A stretch of DNA of 64,000 nucleotides, taken from Lewinella sp038528965 (lineage in GTDB: Bacteria > Bacteroidota > Bacteroidia > Chitinophagales > Saprospiraceae). Below are positions 17,189 through 27,285 of the stretch, in pieces. The notes under the pieces were generated by a model. That model saw nothing but the letters and a program-made list of their open reading frames with translations, did no database searches and was not told where the DNA came from. Both the position numbers and the translations under genes were made by a program. The stretch covers positions 1 to 64,000 of the forward strand of contig JBCBEC010000010.1 in NCBI GenBank assembly GCA_038528965.1. The letters are read 5' to 3'. How positions within the stretch are numbered: position 1 is the stretch's first letter; every line of letters starts with the position of its first letter.

Positions 17189-17740
17189 TTAGTGTGTTGA
17201 AGACGCGTACTGCTTGATTAAATCAGCTAATTGACGGGGATCATCGTGAATATGAAGCAGCTGCCGGTCTGCTTCTTTTAGGAAACCGCTCCGCACCATT
17301 TGTTCCAGTAATTGCTGTAGCCCTTGGTAAAAGCCGTCAACATCGAGTACGGTGCATAGTTTTTCAGCAAACCCAATCTTCACTTGTGTATATACTTCGA
17401 TCATTTCGTCTAGGGTGCCAACACCTCCAGGCAAGGCGATAAATACATCGGCTAGTTCCATCATTTTTGCCTTGCGCTCAAACATGTCCTTTACCACAAT
17501 CATTTGTGTGATTCCGGCATGGGCGTCTTCATCCTCAATGAGCTTTGTTGGGCGTACGCCAATTACAGGGGCTTCCGCTTCCAGAAAACGATCGGCAATC
17601 AGGCCCATCAAGCCTGTTCTGCCACCTCCGTACACCAGCGTAGCGTTTTGGGCGATCAATAAATCCATTAATTTTTCAACTTGTGAAATGATTGTCGCTG
17701 ACTTACCAAGGTTCGCACCACAAAAGACGCAAATGTTCAT
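17189..17740 (-). CDS. LOG-family protein (TIGR00730 type)
   Basis: The 183-residue protein starts at ATG 17740 (MNICVFCGAN, the usual opening; an upstream start would add 16 odd residues). It has the LOG hallmark R89-K and PGGVGTLDE at 104-112 within a Rossmann-like fold. Characterised members hydrolyse nucleoside 5-prime-monophosphates to release the base (cytokinin-activating phosphoribohydrolase) or are AMP/pyrimidine nucleosidases. The substrate here is not determined by sequence. It is divergent from the RidA-like gene. Confidence 0.92.
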   Translation of the reverse strand: MNICVFCGANLGKSATIISQVEKLMDLLIAQNATLVYGGGRTGLMGLIADRFLEAEAPVIGVRPTKLIEDEDAHAGITQMIVVKDMFERKAKMMELADVFIALPGGVGTLDEMIEVYTQVKIGFAEKLCTVLDVDGFYQGLQQLLEQMVRSGFLKEADRQLLHIHDDPRQLADLIKQYASSTH

Positions 17741-17811
17741 ATACCTATGATTTAGTTCTGTTGGCTTTACTGTATTTTGCTGCTGCAAGAACCGAAAAAC
17801 TATTCACTCGT

Positions 17812-18294
17812 ATGCGATACCTAACCATCATCACCATTCTTTGCTTTGGAGCAGTAGCTTGCACGTCACCCGTTGACCGGGAAAGTGAGTCTGCGCCCGT
17901 GGAGGAAACTCCCGTCGCCCCAATTTTTCACACATCTCATGAGCCTCGAAAAGCAGAGCCCCCCTTTAGCGACGTGGTACAAGTAGGCAACCTGTACTTC
18001 CTTTCTGGACAAATTGGAATGGATCATTCTACCCGTACCATGGTGGAAGGTGGAATTGAGGCGGAAACCCGCCAGGTGCTCGAGAATATCAAGGCCGTAC
18101 TCGCCCAGCATGACATGGAAATGGGAGACGTGGTCAAAGCGCTAGTCGTCTTGGATAATATTGAAGATTTTGCTGCCTTTAATGCCATTTATCGGGAATA
18201 TTTACCCCAAAAACCTGCCCGTACAACCTTCGCTGCCGAAGCACTGGCCGCGGGTGCAAAGATTGAAATCGAAGTAATAGCGGTTAAACAATAA
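17812..18294 (+). CDS. RidA-family protein predicted to be a lipoprotein
   Basis: The 160-residue protein begins MRYLTIITILCFGAVAC with a lipobox (AVAC, Cys 17), then a 30-residue Pro/Glu-rich linker, then a Rid domain (about 40-160). The family arginine that binds the substrate carboxylate is present (R137 in KPARTTFAA). Cytosolic RidA deaminates reactive enamine/imine intermediates; an exported lipoprotein form is unusual and its substrate is unknown. The ATG 17812 start was chosen for the signal sequence. The paaK-type gene starts 3 bases after the stop, indicating one operon. Confidence 0.85.
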   Translation: MRYLTIITILCFGAVACTSPVDRESESAPVEETPVAPIFHTSHEPRKAEPPFSDVVQVGNLYFLSGQIGMDHSTRTMVEGGIEAETRQVLENIKAVLAQHDMEMGDVVKALVVLDNIEDFAAFNAIYREYLPQKPARTTFAAEALAAGAKIEIEVIAVKQ

Positions 18295-18297
18295 GAC

Positions 18298-19584
18298 ATG
18301 CTCTACAACAAGGATATTGAAACCCTCCCTATTGAGGAGCTGCGGAAATTGCAAAACGAGCGCTTGCAAGTTTTAGTGAAAAGACTCTATCGAGATGTTC
18401 CATTCTACAAAGAGCAGTTTGTTGCTGCGGGGATCGAACCGGGTGATATTAAGGGTGTGTCTGATTTATCCAAGCTACCGCTCACTACCAAGGAAGACCT
18501 CCGTCAGAATTACCCTTTTTCCATGTTTGCTAAACCCATGGATGAAGTCCGTCGGATTCACGCTTCCAGCGGTACTACCGGAAAGCCTACTGTAGTGGGC
18601 TACACCCAAAATGACTTGGACATTTTTGATGAAGTCGTAGCTCGTTCTATGGTGGCTGCGGGCGCACGCCCAGGTATGAAATTACACAACGCCTACGGTT
18701 ATGGCCTTTTCACAGGTGGCTTGGGAATGCACGGCGGAGCAACGCGATTAGGAATGGCGGTCATTCCAGTCTCTGGAGGTATGACGGATCGCCAATTAAT
18801 GATTTTGCAGGATTTTGAACCTGAGGTAATTTGTTGCACCCCTTCTTATGCCCAAACGCTGGCCGCAGAGTGTCGAAAACGCGGAATAGACCCCGCCGAA
18901 CTGAAAGTGCAGTATGGTATCCTGGGCGCAGAACCCTGGACAAATGCTATACGGGATGAAGTAGAGGCTGGTTTGCAAATTCAAGCTACCAATATTTATG
19001 GTTTGAGTGAAATCATTGGACCTGGTGTATCGCAGGAAGATGTAGATGAGAAGGGTACGGGGAGCTATGTCTGGGAAGACCATTTCTATCCAGAAATCAT
19101 CGACCGTGATACGGGTGAGGTTTTGCCTTACGGCGAAGAAGGGATATTGGTTTTTACTACCCTCACTAAAGAGGCCTTTCCGTTGTTGCGTTATTCCACT
19201 AATGATATCTGTAGCCTGCACTACGATCCTAATGGTAAGCGTACACACATCAAAATGTCGCCTATCAAAGGTAGAGCGGATGATATGCTCATTATCCGTG
19301 GGGTAAACTTATTCTATACGCAGGTGGAGGAGGTCATCCACGGATTCGATTTCCTGGTACCCCATTATCGCTTGATCGTTAGCAAGCGCAATGCGATGGA
19401 TCAAGTCAAAGTGGAGGTTGAAGTGGGCAAAGGCGTAGACCCGGCTAAGGCAGATTTACGACAGCAGTTGGCGACTAAGATCAAAAATACTATTGGTCTC
19501 TCCATGGAAATCGAGCTGTTTGCAATGGGGAGTATTCCGGGTAGCCAGGGCGGAAAGCTATCGCGAATTGTGGACGAGCGGTAA
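18298..19584 (+). CDS. paaK: Phenylacetate-CoA ligase
   Basis: The 428-residue cytosolic enzyme activates phenylacetate (or a related aryl acid) to its CoA thioester with ATP. The AMP-binding loop HASSGTTGKPTVV is at 88-100, followed by YGYGLFTGGLGMHGG and NIYGLSEIIGPGV. The C-terminal AMP-binding part ends with GSQGGKLSRIVD, which contains the catalytic lysine. Length is normal for PaaK. No paaABCDE genes are nearby, so a complete phenylacetate route is not encoded here; it may supply an aryl-CoA for another pathway. It forms an operon with the RidA-like lipoprotein. Confidence 0.93.
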   Translation: MLYNKDIETLPIEELRKLQNERLQVLVKRLYRDVPFYKEQFVAAGIEPGDIKGVSDLSKLPLTTKEDLRQNYPFSMFAKPMDEVRRIHASSGTTGKPTVVGYTQNDLDIFDEVVARSMVAAGARPGMKLHNAYGYGLFTGGLGMHGGATRLGMAVIPVSGGMTDRQLMILQDFEPEVICCTPSYAQTLAAECRKRGIDPAELKVQYGILGAEPWTNAIRDEVEAGLQIQATNIYGLSEIIGPGVSQEDVDEKGTGSYVWEDHFYPEIIDRDTGEVLPYGEEGILVFTTLTKEAFPLLRYSTNDICSLHYDPNGKRTHIKMSPIKGRADDMLIIRGVNLFYTQVEEVIHGFDFLVPHYRLIVSKRNAMDQVKVEVEVGKGVDPAKADLRQQLATKIKNTIGLSMEIELFAMGSIPGSQGGKLSRIVDER

Positions 19585-19725
19585 ATGAGTTTGCTGATGG
19601 AGTATGAAGTGAGCTTCCCTGGTTTTTTACTGCGATCATAGCTGAATTAGTTAGCAAAATAGCCTATTTTAGAGGCTTTGCGAACACTTAGTTAGGATAT
19701 AGACAAACACGGAACGCAGCTCACT

Positions 19726-20103
19726 ATGCGACACACAAAACCAACCGGGGTACTGGCATGCTTGCTGGTGTCCTTTTCGCTCTCAGCCCAATTTGGTAAC
19801 CCCATAACGATCGATGAGGATTTTGTAGCAGATGCCTTTACCGTCGCCGACTTCGATGGTGACCAGGATTTGGATATTTACTATTTATATGAAGGTCAAT
19901 ACTGGTGGCAGGAAAATCAAGAGGAGAACCAATTCTCAGTTCCTGTAGTGCTTGCACTTTCTGGATTTGTCAGCCGAGGACGCTTGGTGGATATGGATTC
20001 AGATGGTGATCTGGACTGGGTCTACTATGATGATCCAGGGGGGGGATCCACTTCTATCAAAGCCTACAGGATGCTAATGGTAATTTTGGTGAACCAAGCT
20101 TGA
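19726..20103 (+). CDS. N-terminal part of FG-GAP/VCBS surface protein (frame-broken)
   Basis: The frame opens with a signal peptide (ending SLSAQFGN) and FG-GAP/VCBS-like repeats with calcium-binding-type loops (DFDGDQDLDIYY, DMDSDGDLDWVYY). The protein-like character ends at the G8 tract (20038-20045): the residues after it read STSIKAYRMLMVILVNQA and stop. In the next frame the sequence continues smoothly (IHFYQSLQDANGNFGEPSL). So this is the front end of the gene at 20100-24683, interrupted by one missing base in the homopolymer, by real phase variation, or by sequencing error. Confidence 0.8.
   Translation: MRHTKPTGVLACLLVSFSLSAQFGNPITIDEDFVADAFTVADFDGDQDLDIYYLYEGQYWWQENQEENQFSVPVVLALSGFVSRGRLVDMDSDGDLDWVYYDDPGGGSTSIKAYRMLMVILVNQA
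20038..20045 (+). repeat. G8 homopolymer at the frame break
   Basis: Eight consecutive G residues. Nine would join the two frames into one continuous protein. Homopolymer tracts of this kind are classical slipped-strand sites and are also common assembly-error sites. Confidence 0.85.
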
Positions 20104-23100
20104 TCTATTCTGCGGAGGTGGATATCTACCATTACGAGCTAGCCGATTTTGATGGGGATGGTCATCCGGACCTACTTTTTACTGAGGCCTTCAGTAGTGT
20201 TACCCTCTACTTTAATTCGGGGGATCTAGCAGAGACCAATTGGGCGGCCTACCATTTCCCGGGTGGTTGGGATACGGTTATCTTCCACGTCGGAGATTAC
20301 GATAACGATGGTGATCTGGATGTGACTTTGCGGAATACACAACAGGCAGAGCCTACCGCCGGTGTGAATATGTATCGCAACGACGGCGACCGCACCTTCT
20401 CTTACTTTGGTGGTTTACAACGAACTTTTGGCAGTGGGTTTCATCATACCCAATTTGACTTTGATCAGGACGGGGTCAATGAGATTATGTTTCCGGAATC
20501 CTTGCAGTGGTGGCAGTGGTATACCCTAGCCGATGAACTCATTCTCCATACCAATGCACTGCCTAACCTCATTAACCTGGCGGCCCTGGATATTGATCAG
20601 GATGGATTTGAAGATTTAGTCTGGAAAGATGGTAACGAAATCTTCTGGGCCCGTTTTTTAGGAAATCGCATCTTCTCCAATACCTTCTATTTCATTCTTG
20701 ATAATGCGAGTACGGCTCCCGATGCTTCCCCTCAATTCGCAGATTTAAACGGTGATGGCCCCGAGGATCTAATCGTAAAACTCAATGATGGCCAACTCGT
20801 TTGGTTTCCTGGTGAACCGAGTAATGGATCCTTGCTTGTTGAATGCTATTATGATGAAAATGATAATGGTACGCGGGATGCAGGTGAGCCGGGTGTGCAG
20901 GGCTTACCGGTTGACTTTAATGATGGAGCTGTAACCTATTTCACAGATGCGCTAGGTCAAGTAAGTTACTTCGAATTATTGGGGGAAGGCATTGATCTTC
21001 GCTTGGGTACTGCAGATTGCTGGTACCCAATAAATGGAATTACAGATTACAACTTGTCTATTCCACCGGGGCAGTACGATACCTTAAAGATTGGCCTTGG
21101 CCGTTCAGATAATGATACAGCTGCCAGTATTACCAGTTTCACCGAACACAGTACTACACGCTGCTTTTGGCCGGTCGCTTTCAGCTTGCTCCATCACAAC
21201 AGCAGCTGTCAGATTGAATCCGGCGTATTGGCGCTGCGCTTGGATTCTACAACCACCTTACTAGAAACAGCGATTCCCCCGGACCTTATCGAAGACAATG
21301 TGTTGTGGTGGTCTTTTGAAAATCAGCTTCCGGGTGAAACCCGGCAGTTTGGCCTCACCCTGGAGATGCCCAATGAACAACTAACAGGGGCAGCCTTACA
21401 CTTCGACTGGTTCTATTTCAGCGCCGACTGTGAAGGTGTTATTGGAGAAGATGTACCTTCCTCTACGCTGAGTCAGGGGCTTCGTTTATGTGATTCGGAT
21501 AACTACGAACCCGTTGTCCGCTGTAGCTATGATCCCAATGATAAACAGGTGCAGCCCCTACGGGATTCGCTTCGCAATTATACACTATTTGAAGAAGCGC
21601 TTACCTACACCATTCGCTTCCAAAATACCGGTAATGACACTGCCTTTGATGTACATATTCGAGACTTTCTGGACCCTGCCCTAGACTGGCGCAGCTTACA
21701 AACCATAGGGGCTAGCCATGAGTACGAGCTAAGGCTGAACTGGGAAACGGGGGAAATCGACTACTACTTTAAGGATATTCTACTGCCGGATAGCACTACC
21801 AATGAACCAGCCAGCCATGGTTTTGTGCAGTACAGAATCAGCGCCCAAGACAGTTTGCCCGAAAACACCATTATCACCAATGAGGCCCGCATCTACTTTG
21901 ACTTCAATCCACCCATCATTACCAATAACGTGCACAATGAAATGGTGTCTGCATTGCCTGAAGTGCGAGTGCCGGAGGCCCTCTTCGAAACAAGCGTAAA
22001 CAACCTAAAAGTACAGATGCAGGATGGGTCGCGCTTTGAACCAACTTCTTGGCAGTGGAACTTTGGTGACGGCACTGGATCCCATATCCCATACCCACAG
22101 CATACCTATGCGGCGGCTGGTACCTATGATGTGTGTCTTACCGTAGCCAATACGCAGGGCGCTGATCAACTTTGTCGATCGCTGACTGTTGAAGAGGGGG
22201 CTGAAAGCGAAATTGAATTTACCGATGGAGTCACGGTTTACACGGCTAGCAATACCACCTTTTTGGTTGATGCAGCTGATATGAACGGGGATGGGCTATC
22301 GGATGCCGTAGTAGCTAATATCGGTGACAGTTTATTATTGCTCCTCAATGATGGTGTCGGTGCCTTAGCTCCACCGCAGCTGCTAGCAACAATCAACGAA
22401 GAGGTAACGGACATTAAACTGGGGGACCTAGACCAAGACGGCGATCAAGATGTGGTAGTAGCGTTGGAAGGAGGCTCCGTGCAGTGGTTGATGAACCAGG
22501 GGGATGGTAGCTGGTCAGCACCAACAGAGGTGGCAGCGTACTCCTCACCGGGTGTCTTGCGCGCTATTGCTCTGACTGATATCAATAGAGATGGCCAACT
22601 CGATATCGTGGTAGGCTGGGCGCGTAATCTAGCCTGGGTGGAAAACCTTGGGACAGGTACGTTCACCGCACCCCATTTGATTAGCAATGTTGTCAATGCG
22701 ATCAGCGCAATTGCTACCGCTGACCTCGATCGAGATAATGATACGGATTTGGTGATTCGAGGCAGGTTGCAAGGGGTTGACTTGATCCTGCGCTTCGATC
22801 AGCAGTACGGTACTTTTAAGCTGCAGGATTTTTCTAGACAGCCTGACGGGTTTTCACCCGCCCGAATTGAAATTGTGGATTACAATCAAGATTCCTACGC
22901 TGACCTGTTTCACGGTGTAGCCTTCAGTGGTTCCATCTACTTTACCTTTCTTACGCTCGTCAATAATCTCCAGGGCAGTTTTTCCGCTAGTAATGGACTG
23001 GGCTCTTTTCAGACCGAATTTGCGAATGACTTTCACCTCCTGGACCTGGATACCGATGGCGATGAGGACTTGGTAAGATTAGATTATCTGGATCTGGAAT

Positions 23101-24683
23101 GTCGGCGCAATAATGCGGGTGCCTTTTCTACTATCTATACCAATCTTGCGCAGAGTGACCTCTCCGATGGGAAGCGCAAAATTTTACCCTTCCTACTGGA
23201 CTACGACGAAGACCTTGATATTCTGCTAAAGGAAGGCGAGCAACTACGGATTTTGGAAAATGTGACGATATTCCCCCCTCCGCTGGCAAATTTTACGCAT
23301 TCAGTTACTGATAGCGTTCACTATTTCACTGACCGCTCTAATTATGGTCCAACGGAATGGCACTGGACATTCGGTGATGGTGGAGAAAGTACCGACCAAA
23401 ACCCGACTCATGTTTATGCGGATGCCGCCAATTACCAAGTCTGCTTGACGGCTACTAACGCCGTTGGTTCAACCACCTTTTGCTACGATCATCAGACTGG
23501 CGGTTCCCCAGAACCGTGTTTTGCTCCCAATGGTCTTACCGTCAGTGAAGTGTCGCAAACCGGGGCTCGTATTTCCTGGCAGCAGCCGGGGGGACAAACT
23601 GAGTATTGGGAAATCGAAATCGTTACGGCTGGAAGCATGCTCACGGGTAATCCTACCTATTCCAATCTGAGCACTCCAGAATATTTATGGAACGAAGCTA
23701 GCTCTAACACCGCCTACCATGTATATGTGCGCCGAGTGTGTACAGACGGCTTTAGTGCTTGGACTGGGCCTGTTTCATTGGTCACCCCCGTAACATGCGG
23801 AGATGCCTTCTATGACCCGGCTGGACCAGATGATGATTACCCCGCTGGGATGGAGGAGTACCAGACTATTTGCCCGGACAGTCCTGATGAGCAGGTCCAA
23901 TTGGAATTTACACAGGTTGATATTGCTCCAGGCGATCAGCTGCAACTCGTAGCTGGTACCAGCTTTCCTACCGACAACGAAGAGTACCTGGAGTTTGACC
24001 TGCGAGAACCGGGTGTGTATACCTCCAATTATGCCGATGGCTGTGTGACGATCTTTTTCCAATCCCAGGCAGACTCGCCAGGGGCAAGTGGATGGAGCGC
24101 AGCGATTAACTGTGTGCCTACCCCAGTCTGTGAGGCTCCCTCCGCTTTCACGGCCGAGGATATTCCTATGGTAGAGGATGGCGTGGAGCTGCGTTGGTAC
24201 GCGATGCACAATATCTATCCACTCCAACTAGAGGTGGTCCCCCACAACGATCTACCTACAGGTGTAGAGACTATTACGGAAATAACCACCATGCCGTATC
24301 AATGGCTGGCCGACGAAGTCGGACAGGTGTACGACTTCTACCTGCGTGGGCATTGTACGGATGGTAATTTCACGGAGTGGATTGGGCCGGTGACTACTGC
24401 CACGGTTCGGACCGATGATTTACCTGGAACCGTTCGTCATCTTTCACTCTCTCCTAATCCCACGACCGGGGATGTTCAATTGGCGGCAGATTTATGGGAG
24501 GCAATGGAAGTTCAGTTGGAGATCACCGACCTTTATGGCAGGACCCTCTGGCTGAGCCATCCTCAGTATACCGCATCGGTTTCGCGCACCTTGGATATGC
24601 GCCACTACCCAGCCGGAACGTATCTTTTACGGGTTAGAGCAGGCCATCAATGGATTACTCGGCCTGTCGTGAAGCTAGAATAG
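20100..24683 (+). CDS. Giant secreted FG-GAP/PKD/Fn3 protein with type IX sorting domain
   Basis: The main frame is 1527 residues from the first ATG (20100), although coding clearly begins at about 20046. Order: more FG-GAP repeats; a short SdrD-like segment (CYYDENDNGTRDAGEPGVQG); a DUF7619-like domain (LTYTIRFQNTGNDTAFDVHI); a PKD domain (WQWNFGDGTG); a second FG-GAP block; a second PKD (WHWTFGDGGE); two Fn3-like domains (GARISWQQPGGQTEYWEIEI, RVCTDGFSAW); and a C-terminal sorting domain (LSLSPNPTTGDVQL to the end). The last fits export by the type IX system and attachment at the surface. A role in adhesion or matrix is inferred. The frame break at 20038-20045 separates it from its signal peptide. 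Confidence 0.88.
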   Translation: MIYSAEVDIYHYELADFDGDGHPDLLFTEAFSSVTLYFNSGDLAETNWAAYHFPGGWDTVIFHVGDYDNDGDLDVTLRNTQQAEPTAGVNMYRNDGDRTFSYFGGLQRTFGSGFHHTQFDFDQDGVNEIMFPESLQWWQWYTLADELILHTNALPNLINLAALDIDQDGFEDLVWKDGNEIFWARFLGNRIFSNTFYFILDNASTAPDASPQFADLNGDGPEDLIVKLNDGQLVWFPGEPSNGSLLVECYYDENDNGTRDAGEPGVQGLPVDFNDGAVTYFTDALGQVSYFELLGEGIDLRLGTADCWYPINGITDYNLSIPPGQYDTLKIGLGRSDNDTAASITSFTEHSTTRCFWPVAFSLLHHNSSCQIESGVLALRLDSTTTLLETAIPPDLIEDNVLWWSFENQLPGETRQFGLTLEMPNEQLTGAALHFDWFYFSADCEGVIGEDVPSSTLSQGLRLCDSDNYEPVVRCSYDPNDKQVQPLRDSLRNYTLFEEALTYTIRFQNTGNDTAFDVHIRDFLDPALDWRSLQTIGASHEYELRLNWETGEIDYYFKDILLPDSTTNEPASHGFVQYRISAQDSLPENTIITNEARIYFDFNPPIITNNVHNEMVSALPEVRVPEALFETSVNNLKVQMQDGSRFEPTSWQWNFGDGTGSHIPYPQHTYAAAGTYDVCLTVANTQGADQLCRSLTVEEGAESEIEFTDGVTVYTASNTTFLVDAADMNGDGLSDAVVANIGDSLLLLLNDGVGALAPPQLLATINEEVTDIKLGDLDQDGDQDVVVALEGGSVQWLMNQGDGSWSAPTEVAAYSSPGVLRAIALTDINRDGQLDIVVGWARNLAWVENLGTGTFTAPHLISNVVNAISAIATADLDRDNDTDLVIRGRLQGVDLILRFDQQYGTFKLQDFSRQPDGFSPARIEIVDYNQDSYADLFHGVAFSGSIYFTFLTLVNNLQGSFSASNGLGSFQTEFANDFHLLDLDTDGDEDLVRLDYLDLECRRNNAGAFSTIYTNLAQSDLSDGKRKILPFLLDYDEDLDILLKEGEQLRILENVTIFPPPLANFTHSVTDSVHYFTDRSNYGPTEWHWTFGDGGESTDQNPTHVYADAANYQVCLTATNAVGSTTFCYDHQTGGSPEPCFAPNGLTVSEVSQTGARISWQQPGGQTEYWEIEIVTAGSMLTGNPTYSNLSTPEYLWNEASSNTAYHVYVRRVCTDGFSAWTGPVSLVTPVTCGDAFYDPAGPDDDYPAGMEEYQTICPDSPDEQVQLEFTQVDIAPGDQLQLVAGTSFPTDNEEYLEFDLREPGVYTSNYADGCVTIFFQSQADSPGASGWSAAINCVPTPVCEAPSAFTAEDIPMVEDGVELRWYAMHNIYPLQLEVVPHNDLPTGVETITEITTMPYQWLADEVGQVYDFYLRGHCTDGNFTEWIGPVTTATVRTDDLPGTVRHLSLSPNPTTGDVQLAADLWEAMEVQLEITDLYGRTLWLSHPQYTASVSRTLDMRHYPAGTYLLRVRAGHQWITRPVVKLE

Positions 24684-24901
24684 GGCTTGGATCTTAGTCG
24701 AGCGTTTTCTACCATTCATCAGCCAAAAACGATGGTTGGTGGATTTATTACCATAACTAGTAGTGGCAGCTGAACAACTGACCCATCTTTTATGTACCTG
24801 ATGATGTTGTCGCATTGGAAAATAAGCAGTCCGATAAACAACCTTTAGGTCATTCATTCAATTACCCCTTAGAAAAGAATCTCCAACAACCTCATTAAAC
24901 T

Positions 24902-27283
24902 ATGAAAACAAGGCTCACCACCCTGCTGATGGGTGGACTCCTCACACTTTTGCTCTCGTCGACTGCGCTCTTCGGCCAACAAAAGTATGCACTCAGTGGC
25001 TACGTCAGCGATGGCGAAACCGGAGAGACCCTTATTGGTGCTACCATCTACGTACCTAGCGTTCAGCAAGGGGTAACTACCAACGAGTACGGTTTTTATT
25101 CGATCACGCTCCCAGAAGGGACCTACGACATTGAATACAGCTATGTTGGTTTTGAAACCATTCTTGAAACCGTAGACTTACGGCAGCGCACTACGTTGTC
25201 CTTGGAGCTAGGCGGTACCGCCGAACAACTCGAAGAAGTAGTGGTGATATCGCAGGCGGCGGACCGCAATGTGACCGATCTACAGATGAGCTCCAACTCG
25301 CTGGATATGCAAACGCTAAAGAAATTACCAGCCTTGCTTGGCGAGGTAGAAGTACTGCGCAGTATTCAGCTCCTACCTGGCGTTAGCACAGTAGGAGAGG
25401 GGGCTACGGGCTTTAATGTGCGTGGTGGTAGTATCGATCAAAACTTGGTCTTGTTAGACGAGGCTCCAGTGTACAACTCTGCTCACCTCTTTGGTTTCTT
25501 CTCTGTCTTTAATCCAGATGCGGTAAAGGATGTAGAGCTATTCAAAGGAGGTATTCCCGCCCGCTACGGTGGCCGACTTTCTTCTATTCTGGATGTACGA
25601 ATGAAGGAGGGTAACAGTAAACGGCTGACGCTCAATGGCGGAGTTGGCTTGATCTTCAGCCGCTTGTCAGTTGAGGCGCCTATCGTAAAGGACAAAGCCA
25701 GTTTTATTGTAGCGGGCCGCCGTTCATATATCGACGTCTTAGCAGCTCCTTTCCTGAATGATGACCTCGGAGAAACCACCCTTAATTTCTACGATCTCAC
25801 GCTCAAGACCAACTATAAACTCAACGAGAATAACCAGTTATTCCTAAGTGGCTATTTCGGTCGCGATAATTTTGGTTTTGGTGATCAGGCCGGCTTCAGC
25901 TGGGGTAATACGACTACCTCCCTGCGTTGGAATCATATCTTCAGCAATAAGCTTTTTGCCAATACCACCTTCTACTTCAGTGATTACGACTACAGTATTG
26001 ATTTTGGCGATACAGCTGAAGATAGTTTCGACTGGACCGCGCAAATCATGAACTACAGTGTGAAGCCGCGCTTCACCTACTACATCACCCCAAACAACAT
26101 CTTGCGTTTCGGTGGTCAGGCGATTCGTTACCAGTTTGAACCTGCTAATGCCGTTGCAGTGAGTGATGGTGAGGAAATTGATATCAGCTTGGATAAACGT
26201 CGGGCTATTGAGGGTGGCTTCTACGTGGAAAACGAACAAACCCTTGGGCGTTGGCAATTGAATTACGGTCTGCGTTGGTCTTATTTTAACCTCATCGGTG
26301 AAGGTAACGCTTACACCTATGGTGACGCCCCGCTCGGTGAGCCTCGCCCAATTCTCAATATTGAGTCTTTTGCTTCAGGTGAAAGCATCAAGGATTACGC
26401 TAATCTTGAGCCCCGCGCTGCGGTCCGTTACCAATTGAGTCCAAGCAACTCCATCAAGGCAAGCTACAACCGCACCGCACAATACATTCACCTCTTATCC
26501 AACACAGTGGCATCCACACCTGTGGACATCTGGTTGCCGAGTACCAATAATGTAGAACCCCAAATCTCCGATCAGTTTGCCATTGGCTATTTCCAAAACT
26601 TCAAAGACAATGCGTTCGAGACCTCCATCGAAATGTATTACAAAACGATGGAACATCAGGTGGACTACATTGATGGGGCTGATTTAATTCTAAATGAGTT
26701 TGTCGAAGGACAAATACTGGAAGGCGAAGGTCGAGCGTATGGATTGGAATTGCTGGTGCAGAAAAACAAAGGTAAATTTACCGGCTGGGTCAGCTACACT
26801 TTGGGACGCAGTGAGCGCCTGGTGGAAGGCATCAACAATGACGAATGGTACCCCAACCGTTTCGACCAAACACACAACCTAAGTATTACTACCTTCTATG
26901 AACTCAACAAACGTTGGTCGGTAAGTGCGGTCTTTAGTTACAATACCGGTACACCAGCTACTTTCCCAACTTCTCGTTACACCGTTGGGGGGTATACGAT
27001 TCCACATAATATAGGTGGGGGACGCAATAACGTACGTTTACCAGCTTACCACCGCTTAGATCTTTCGGCAACCCTGGAAGGTAAACGCAATGAGGAACGC
27101 CGCTGGCAGAGCAACTGGGTCTTCTCGATTTACAATGTGTACAATCGGAGTAATCCATTCTCTATCTACTTCCGCCAGGATCCAAATCGTACCCCGGTCG
27201 GACAGGCCGTTAATACGGAAGCCGTTCGCTTTTCCGTTATCGGAAGCTTTATCCCTTCTGTGGCTTACAACTTCAAGTTTTAA
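24902..27283 (+). CDS. TonB-dependent outer-membrane receptor with carboxypeptidase-like domain
   Basis: The 793-residue protein has a signal peptide (residues 1-26, ALFGQ), a CarboxypepD_reg-like domain (about 28-105, LSGYVSDGETGETLIGATIY), a plug domain (about 125-230, with GFNVRGGSIDQNLVLLDEAP) and a 22-strand-type barrel to the C terminus (ending in FIPSVAYNFKF, an aromatic-terminated OMP end). It imports a substrate energised by TonB/ExbBD. It is followed 102 bases later by a DUF4249 lipoprotein, a pairing seen repeatedly in Bacteroidota and analogous to SusC/SusD. The cargo is unknown. Confidence 0.93.
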   Translation: MKTRLTTLLMGGLLTLLLSSTALFGQQKYALSGYVSDGETGETLIGATIYVPSVQQGVTTNEYGFYSITLPEGTYDIEYSYVGFETILETVDLRQRTTLSLELGGTAEQLEEVVVISQAADRNVTDLQMSSNSLDMQTLKKLPALLGEVEVLRSIQLLPGVSTVGEGATGFNVRGGSIDQNLVLLDEAPVYNSAHLFGFFSVFNPDAVKDVELFKGGIPARYGGRLSSILDVRMKEGNSKRLTLNGGVGLIFSRLSVEAPIVKDKASFIVAGRRSYIDVLAAPFLNDDLGETTLNFYDLTLKTNYKLNENNQLFLSGYFGRDNFGFGDQAGFSWGNTTTSLRWNHIFSNKLFANTTFYFSDYDYSIDFGDTAEDSFDWTAQIMNYSVKPRFTYYITPNNILRFGGQAIRYQFEPANAVAVSDGEEIDISLDKRRAIEGGFYVENEQTLGRWQLNYGLRWSYFNLIGEGNAYTYGDAPLGEPRPILNIESFASGESIKDYANLEPRAAVRYQLSPSNSIKASYNRTAQYIHLLSNTVASTPVDIWLPSTNNVEPQISDQFAIGYFQNFKDNAFETSIEMYYKTMEHQVDYIDGADLILNEFVEGQILEGEGRAYGLELLVQKNKGKFTGWVSYTLGRSERLVEGINNDEWYPNRFDQTHNLSITTFYELNKRWSVSAVFSYNTGTPATFPTSRYTVGGYTIPHNIGGGRNNVRLPAYHRLDLSATLEGKRNEERRWQSNWVFSIYNVYNRSNPFSIYFRQDPNRTPVGQAVNTEAVRFSVIGSFIPSVAYNFKF

Positions 27284-27285
27284 TT

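Noticed and set aside
20038..20103. Programmed -1 ribosomal frameshift at the G8 tract
   Set aside because: A -1 slip would join the frames, but no downstream stimulatory hairpin or pseudoknot was seen; sequence error or phase variation is simpler.
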